Origin: Nitrososphaeria archaeon
Lineage (GTDB): Archaea; Thermoproteota; Nitrososphaeria; JACIWG01
Direction of reading: 5' to 3'
NCBI GenBank assembly: GCA_029776125.1
Contig: JARVJS010000022.1
Location: forward strand, 1-9,380
DNA length: 9,380 nt
Part shown: positions 5,816 to 9,380 of the stretch, piece by piece
Layout: the number at the start of each line of letters is the position of its first letter
How positions within the stretch are numbered: the stretch's first letter is position 1
Made by a program: the position numbers and the translations under genes
The notes under the pieces: model-generated
The model's input: the letters and a program-made list of their open reading frames with translations, nothing else
What the model was told of the DNA's origin: nothing
Database searches by the model: none

Positions 5816-6409
5816 CGCCTCTTTTAATGGATAGCTCAATACTTTAATTTTTCTCACATTGGCATATCTTATCTTAGTAATCTTTTTTGCTTCAGTTAAA
5901 ATTTCTGAAGCTATCTTGCCTAAAACTGATTCCAGAACAAGTTGATCAAAGGATAGTTTTTCCGCTTTTCTACTTATTATTTCATCCATTATTTTCCTGA
6001 TAGCCTTCTTTTTTGAAGTATTAATTCTACTTGAGGTGTAAACTATAGCAAAAATTCTTATCTTTGCCTTATCTTTTGTTTCTAAATTTTTATAAAAGTC
6101 TACTATGGATGTTCCCTTCCTTATAAGACTCTTTAAAGTTTCACGTGCAAGTTCATACTGTTTTACTTCAGTTTTTGCTACCCCTCCAACTATTTCTCTT
6201 ATTTGAAACTTTAACTTAATAGCATACTGTTCTTCATTTTCTCCAAGTATATCAAATAGGGTGGTCTCAACACATCTTCCAATTGCATTCTCAACATTCG
6301 TCACAGGTATGCTTGCCACTATTTTATTTCCAAATATAGCTGGTGCTTCAACTGAAATCCAAGTTTTTTCTTTCCACTTGTCCTTAACTTTTATTCCCTT
6401 TTTCGGCAT
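5795..6409 (-). CDS. rps3ae: Small-subunit ribosomal protein eS1 (S3Ae)
   Basis: A 204-residue member of the archaeal/eukaryotic eS1 (S3Ae) family, a 30S protein at the platform close to the mRNA exit region. The signature 'KWKEKTWISVEAPAIFG' is at residues 11-27, followed by 'RCVETTLFDILG' at 45-56 and 'LKFQIREIVGG' at 66-76. Late blocks 'IRKIMDEIISRKAEKLSFDQLV' and 'PLKEALASS' complete the usual length. I place the start at ATG 6409 and not at GTG 6418, three codons upstream, because an AGGTGA ribosome-binding site (6420-6415) sits five bases before ATG 6409 and overlaps the GTG. The serS stop (6413-6411) is one base away, so the gene is probably translated by coupling with serS. The 3' end overlaps the convergent GTPase gene by 21 bases and includes a perfect hairpin. 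Confidence 0.95.
   Translation of the reverse strand: MPKKGIKVKDKWKEKTWISVEAPAIFGNKIVASIPVTNVENAIGRCVETTLFDILGENEEQYAIKLKFQIREIVGGVAKTEVKQYELARETLKSLIRKGTSIVDFYKNLETKDKAKIRIFAIVYTSSRINTSKKKAIRKIMDEIISRKAEKLSFDQLVLESVLGKIASEILTEAKKITKIRYANVRKIKVLSYPLKEALASSLS
5807..5825. terminator. Hairpin spanning the overlapping ends of the GTPase and eS1 genes
   Basis: A perfect six-base inverted repeat (AGAGGC 5807-5812 / GCCTCT 5817-5822) encloses a four-base loop containing the GTPase stop codon. It is followed on + by T's to 5825. It resembles a short factor-independent terminator for the + strand gene and lies inside the last codons of eS1 on -. The stem is short and archaea rely less on hairpins, so function is uncertain; the inverted repeat itself is plain. 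Confidence 0.45.
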
Positions 6410-6410
6410 C

Positions 6411-7934
6411 CTATTCACCTAAAATTTCTCTATATTTTTCTCTTACTATGGCTGGCCAATTTTCCTCTTTAAAACCTTTTTCTGCAAGGAATGCTGCAAC
6501 CCATCTTGATACACCTAAACCTGTGCAACCTGTCCAGATTTCTAAATTTCCTTCACTTTTAATTTTAAAGGAATCAACAAACTTTCTCTTATGAACAAAA
6601 CAACCTGCAACCTCGAGCCATTCAGAATTCTCTCTTGACCCCCTATAGGGTAAATATATTTCAATGTCATAAGCTGGTACTTCCCTGCTATTAGATGGGT
6701 CAAAGGTCGCTGAACTTTCCTTTACGTAAAAGGGTGCCGCAGCTGTAACTCTCCATTCTAAATCTAATATCTTATCTGCTACATTAATTCCCCTTTCTAC
6801 AATTTCATCTCTTATATTAACAACTTGTTCTGGAAGGCCAAGATAAGTTAGTTCAATACGTTGGAATTCTGTTACTCTAACAAGTCCTTCTACTCCTCCA
6901 CCTTCCCATCTGTATGTGTAACCTGACGCGTCATAATATTTGAGGGGTAAAGTATCAGATTTATGTGTTATGGCACTGTAATAATACCAGAATGGTTCGC
7001 ATTGTGCAGGAGCTAACACATATGCCGGGTCTTTTAAAACTTTTTTTAGTTCATCAATAGGTACATCCTTTTTAAGTTTATATTCAAGTTTAAAGTTGTC
7101 AAAGGCCTCAGGCTCCCTTGGAGGTGGGCATACATAGAACATTCCCTCAGGTATACTATCAAAATACCCGGGCATCTTCTTCATAACTTCAAATGGTATT
7201 AACTTCGGTAAAAGAAAAGGCTTAAATCCACCCTTTTTGGCTATTTCCTCAATTAGTATAGACTTTATAGTCTCAAAAAGAGCAGCATACTTGCTTGTGT
7301 ATATAAATTGTCCTCTACCAGGGAACTGCATTACCCATCCAAGCTCTAACCCAGTGATAAGTGGATCGCCATTAAATTCCATCCTTTTTTCTATAGACTT
7401 TTTAACTATTGGTTGAATCTGTTCATAGGGCACGTGTTTTTCTTTTGATACCTCTTCAATTAAGTTAATTAATCTATCAATTAGATTTCCTCTAAGATCG
7501 TTTTCTTCTAAATCCTCTAATTGTACTATTGTCCTGTCTTTTTCGGAAATAATGTCTTTAACTTTAGGCATTGATTTAACTTTATTTATAGCTATTTCGT
7601 CCATAGTCTCAAATAATATGATTCTAAAATTCTTGGCAAATACCTTCCTAACTCCTATTTTTAATTTTTCTCCAAGTTCTTTAGCAAAAATCTTCTTTAA
7701 TCTTAAAAGACCTACATGTGAACGAACTAAGTTTCCAGAATAAAGTACAATTTTTAATATATTTTCTGTTACTTTCCATTGTTGTACAAAGCATGCATTG
7801 TCAGGGTCTTTTTCTGCACCCTTTGTTAAAATTGTTTTACTTTCCTCTAAACCTTTTTGTATTATATTCTCTATTCTCTCATCACTTTTACTCAATATAA
7901 AGTATCCTTCAGTTTCTGTCTGTATTTTTCTCAT
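6411..7934 (-). CDS. serS: Seryl-tRNA synthetase, zinc-dependent methanogen (type 2) form
   Basis: A class II aminoacyl-tRNA synthetase of 507 residues that attaches serine to tRNA-Ser. It matches the atypical 'methanogen-type' SerRS, not the common bacterial/eukaryotic form: there is no N-terminal long coiled-coil arm but an alpha/beta tRNA-binding domain over roughly 1-170. The three zinc ligands described for the Methanosarcina barkeri enzyme have clear counterparts: Cys312 in 'APAQCEPFW', Glu361 in 'VTEFQRIEL' (motif 2), and Cys470 in 'IWTGCTGLGVSRW' (motif 3, with Arg477). Other shared blocks are 'FYVCPPPREPEAFDN' at 266-280 and 'DASGYTYRWEGGGVEGLVRV' at 335-354, the latter typical of this form. 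The start is ATG 7934, with GGTGG at 7945-7941, six bases upstream. It overlaps pcc1 by 26 bases, and its stop is one base from the eS1 start, so it sits in an operon. This form is characteristic of methanogens and some relatives, the best taxonomic clue in the window. Confidence 0.95.
   Translation of the reverse strand: MRKIQTETEGYFILSKSDERIENIIQKGLEESKTILTKGAEKDPDNACFVQQWKVTENILKIVLYSGNLVRSHVGLLRLKKIFAKELGEKLKIGVRKVFAKNFRIILFETMDEIAINKVKSMPKVKDIISEKDRTIVQLEDLEENDLRGNLIDRLINLIEEVSKEKHVPYEQIQPIVKKSIEKRMEFNGDPLITGLELGWVMQFPGRGQFIYTSKYAALFETIKSILIEEIAKKGGFKPFLLPKLIPFEVMKKMPGYFDSIPEGMFYVCPPPREPEAFDNFKLEYKLKKDVPIDELKKVLKDPAYVLAPAQCEPFWYYYSAITHKSDTLPLKYYDASGYTYRWEGGGVEGLVRVTEFQRIELTYLGLPEQVVNIRDEIVERGINVADKILDLEWRVTAAAPFYVKESSATFDPSNSREVPAYDIEIYLPYRGSRENSEWLEVAGCFVHKRKFVDSFKIKSEGNLEIWTGCTGLGVSRWVAAFLAEKGFKEENWPAIVREKYREILGE
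6415..6420 (-). promoter_or_regulatory. Ribosome-binding site of eS1, embedded in the serS end
   Basis: AGGTGA on the - strand matches the archaeal anti-Shine-Dalgarno core and lies five bases before ATG 6409. It is formed by the last serS codons before its stop, so the terminating serS ribosome would sit on the eS1 start. It decides the eS1 start in favour of ATG 6409. Confidence 0.75.
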
Positions 7935-8181
7935 TTTCTTCCACCATCATCATTTGCAAACTCAAGCCTATATATTCGAGACCCTCGCGTAATGTGGATA
8001 TTAATGTTTCTATATCATTTTCTGTGGAAACAGAAAAAATAAGTTCATCTTTTTCGATAAAAAAATTTAGAGTAATATTTTCAGGAACATTTACGTTATC
8101 TGGATTCAAGGATTTAAAAAGTGTATCAATTATCCTATAATCTTCAGTTCTTACCTGTAGTCTCAATTCTATCCTTTTCAT
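7909..8181 (-). CDS. pcc1: KEOPS complex subunit Pcc1
   Basis: A 90-residue protein matching Pcc1, the small dimerising subunit of KEOPS/EKC. KEOPS transfers threonylcarbamoyl onto A37 of ANN-decoding tRNAs to make t6A; Pcc1 pairs with the Kae1 catalytic subunit and bridges the complex. Visible features are the alternating beta strand 'RIELRLQVRT' at 3-12, the helix and family-typical 'IIDTLFKSLNPDN' at 17-29, strands at 35-52, and a terminal helix 'ETLISTLREGLEYIGLSLQMM' at about 58-78. The start is ATG 8181, inside the end of the DHH nuclease gene (38-base overlap), with GTGGAAG nine bases upstream. The end overlaps serS by 26 bases. Pcc1 next to a GAN/RecJ-like gene and eS1 is an archaeal arrangement I recognise, which supports the call for so small a protein. 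Confidence 0.85.
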   Translation of the reverse strand: MKRIELRLQVRTEDYRIIDTLFKSLNPDNVNVPENITLNFFIEKDELIFSVSTENDIETLISTLREGLEYIGLSLQMMMVEENEKNTDRN

Positions 8182-9298
8182 ACTTTATATCTTCCACTAA
8201 TTTAGCAATAAATTTTTCATATTGTTCAATTGAAATTCTAGCGCCAGCTGCTGCGGAATGTCCTCCACCGGTACCGTTTAGGTCTTTTGCAATCCTATTA
8301 ACTATCATACCTATGTTCAAATCTTTAATCTTCTCCCCTCTTCTAATGGAAATTTTTAGGTCGTTTTCTTTTGTCTTTGTTCTTACAATAACTATCTTGT
8401 CTCTAAAAAGAGGTGAACTTGAAATTATTGAAGCAACCGCACCCAACATTTTTTCATCTATAATGTCATCTCCTATTACATTAACAATATTACCTTGATA
8501 ACTCATCCTTTTAACATCTGAGTTTATGATTTGAAGATACTGTGTAATCTTTTTTCTATATTCCACTAATATTTTCTCACCCATATAGTACGCCTCATTT
8601 CTATCCCCTAAACAAACTAATATTCCGATGCTCGGCTTACCACTTCTTCCACAAGCATTTAAAAAGGATCCATACTCTCTTGCATCTCTTAAAATTGTCC
8701 CTTCTTCTTCCTTTAAAATGGTATAAATGGTTCCAAATAATTCTTCTACTACTTCACTTTTGGCACCATTTTTTGTTAGGTAGGGAATAAGAATTTCTAT
8801 AAGCTTCATTTTCTCTTCATAAGATAGTTCGGCTATAGTTCTCCATTTTTCTCCATCTTTTAATTTAAAATTGGATGACATTAAAGCTGCTAAACATGCA
8901 TCAGGATTTCCAGATAACAGTGGTATAAAAGGAATATTTGTTGATGCAATTGCTTCATGAATCGGCCTTGTCTCTCTTCCATAAAATATAAGATCTTTTT
9001 CCTCTTTAATTAATCCATGCATTTTTGCATCTTTTAAAATAATCTTTTGATTTACTCCTATTAAACTTCTTGAGGGTCCCTGATCTTGTCTATCTGCAAG
9101 TGCACCAACAATGGCCAACACCGAGCTATCTCTATTAGAACTATTCATCTTTTTAGCTACAACGTAAGCTACTCCTGCACCTGATACTTCTATTCCTCCA
9201 TCAATTCCAAATGCATGAGGATTAAGTACTCTTGCATGTTCTAATTCTTCTTTACTACTTTGATGATGACCTATTGCCGGCGACGAAAAATGTGGCAA
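8144..9298 (-). CDS. Archaeal RecJ-like DHH nuclease (GAN-type), N-terminally truncated
   Basis: A DHH/DHHA1-family protein. In the archaeal GAN branch it is a 5'-3' single-strand exonuclease associated with GINS and the CMG helicase. Visible signals are the HHQ part of the DHH motif at residues 11-13, 'NPHAFGIDGGIEVSGAGVAYVVAKKM' at 26-51, a metal-site Asp in 'GALADRQ' at 65-71, 'FLNACGRSGKPSIGI' in the middle, and the DHHA1 motif 'GGGHSAAAG' at 344-352. About 90-100 N-terminal residues, including the DADG motif, are missing, and the motif that should read DHH reads GHH. The TTG start at 9298 is only the first possible codon after an in-frame stop and is not credible. Similarity ends at about 9269, where the sequence changes character. 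As written, the protein would be inactive, but it is probably a whole gene cut by an assembly join. It leads the operon with pcc1, serS and eS1. Confidence 0.85.
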   Translation of the reverse strand: MPHFSSPAIGHHQSSKEELEHARVLNPHAFGIDGGIEVSGAGVAYVVAKKMNSSNRDSSVLAIVGALADRQDQGPSRSLIGVNQKIILKDAKMHGLIKEEKDLIFYGRETRPIHEAIASTNIPFIPLLSGNPDACLAALMSSNFKLKDGEKWRTIAELSYEEKMKLIEILIPYLTKNGAKSEVVEELFGTIYTILKEEEGTILRDAREYGSFLNACGRSGKPSIGILVCLGDRNEAYYMGEKILVEYRKKITQYLQIINSDVKRMSYQGNIVNVIGDDIIDEKMLGAVASIISSSPLFRDKIVIVRTKTKENDLKISIRRGEKIKDLNIGMIVNRIAKDLNGTGGGHSAAAGARISIEQYEKFIAKLVEDIKYEKDRIETTGKN

Positions 9299-9380
9299 CG
9301 ATGATTTGCAGCGTTGAGGATTCTATTCCCGTCTCACCGCGTTTAGCACGCCGGTTAGATTTGCCCATCATCGCTGACTT
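9270..9380. other. Right-edge sequence of different character, likely foreign
   Basis: The last 111 bases are 51% GC (57 of 111), against about one third for the rest, and do not encode the missing N-terminus of the DHH nuclease in any - strand frame. The break coincides with a mismatch in the DHH motif: codon 9271-9269 is GGT (Gly) where GAT (Asp) is expected, so similarity holds up to 9269 and fails at 9270. The stretch is open on + through 9380 and carries an ATG at 9301. An assembly chimera is the simplest explanation; a genuine rearrangement cannot be excluded. Confidence 0.6.
9301..9380 (+). CDS. Possible start of an unrelated gene at the right edge (partial)
   Basis: From ATG 9301 a frame stays open for 26 codons to the end of the window. 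It begins 'MICSVEDSIPVSPRLA' and continues with an Arg/Leu-rich stretch ending 'LDLPIIAD'. The composition looks like a bacterial protein and is unlike the AT-rich codon use of the other genes. It faintly recalls the N-terminus of the bacterial 16S rRNA methyltransferase RsmJ, where a short strand is followed by 'LAxRLxLP', but 26 residues are too few to identify it. The frame is also open upstream of the ATG. Confidence 0.25.
   Translation, partial: MICSVEDSIPVSPRLARRLDLPIIAD

Noticed and set aside
5807..5822. Inverted repeat considered as an attachment or recombination site
   Set aside because: Six-base arms at a gene-end overlap, with no flanking duplication, integrase or tRNA gene nearby; a terminator or chance explains it better.
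7552..8042. Overlapping short open frames on + opposite the serS start and pcc1
   Set aside because: They arise from the complement of Lys/Glu-rich codons in serS and pcc1, and none has a start signal or family resemblance.
8121..8498. 125-codon open frame on + opposite the DHH nuclease
   Set aside because: It lies antisense within the conserved DHHA1 region and the pcc1 start. Its hydrophobic, Ser/Phe/Ile-rich translation is what the complement of AT-rich coding DNA gives, and no ribosome-binding site is seen.
837..9298. Search for a mobile, defence or otherwise novel multi-gene system
   Set aside because: All full-length genes belong to recognisable translation, tRNA-modification, replication or redox families; no transposase, integrase, toxin-antitoxin, nuclease-effector or CRISPR signature was seen on either strand.

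Overview
The window looks like a low-GC (roughly one-third by eye) archaeal chromosome segment. It is almost entirely translation and tRNA-modification genes. Archaeal origin rests on uL16 of the L10e type, eS1 (S3Ae), the KEOPS subunit Pcc1, a GAN/RecJ-like DHH nuclease beside it, archaeal-type TrmJ, and a zinc-dependent 'methanogen-type' seryl-tRNA synthetase. That synthetase points to a methanogen or a related lineage; the sequence alone does not fix the class.

Layout. (1) Bases 1 to about 85 do not continue the gene they abut. They are followed by the C-terminal end of a KsgA/Dim1-like 16S rRNA dimethyltransferase (to 292) and a HemK2/Mtq2-type glutamine methyltransferase (312-845), both on +. 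(2) On the - strand are trmJ (2646-1885) and an overlapping gene for a TGS-domain protein (1928-837), whose DRG-like GTPase domain appears to have lost its nucleotide-binding motifs. (3) uL16 (2717-3226, +) diverges from trmJ across a 70-base promoter region. (4) A CoA-disulfide-reductase-like flavoprotein (4549-3215, -) has Asp where the family has its redox cysteine. (5) An archaeal YchF/OBG-type GTPase with an intact G domain and a TGS domain (4613-5815, +) diverges from the flavoprotein. (6) A - strand operon reads GAN/RecJ-like nuclease, pcc1, serS, eS1 (9298 down to 5795), each gene overlapping or nearly touching the next.

The genes cover ribosome assembly and composition (KsgA, uL16, eS1, two TGS proteins), release-factor modification (HemK2), tRNA modification (TrmJ at position 32, Pcc1 in t6A synthesis) and tRNA charging (SerRS). 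The coding is very dense. All three convergent pairs overlap tail to tail, and there is no gene-free stretch of 300 bases.

Both ends look chimeric or rearranged. On the right, similarity to the DHH nuclease stops at its HHQ motif, and the last 111 bases are 51% GC and open in a different, + strand frame. On the left, the KsgA frame is closed by two stops. Both may be contig-end assembly artefacts. I see no mobile element, CRISPR array, tRNA, rRNA or defence system. The most interesting points are the degenerate GTPase, the missing flavoprotein cysteine, and the type-2 SerRS gene inside the GAN-Pcc1-eS1 cluster.
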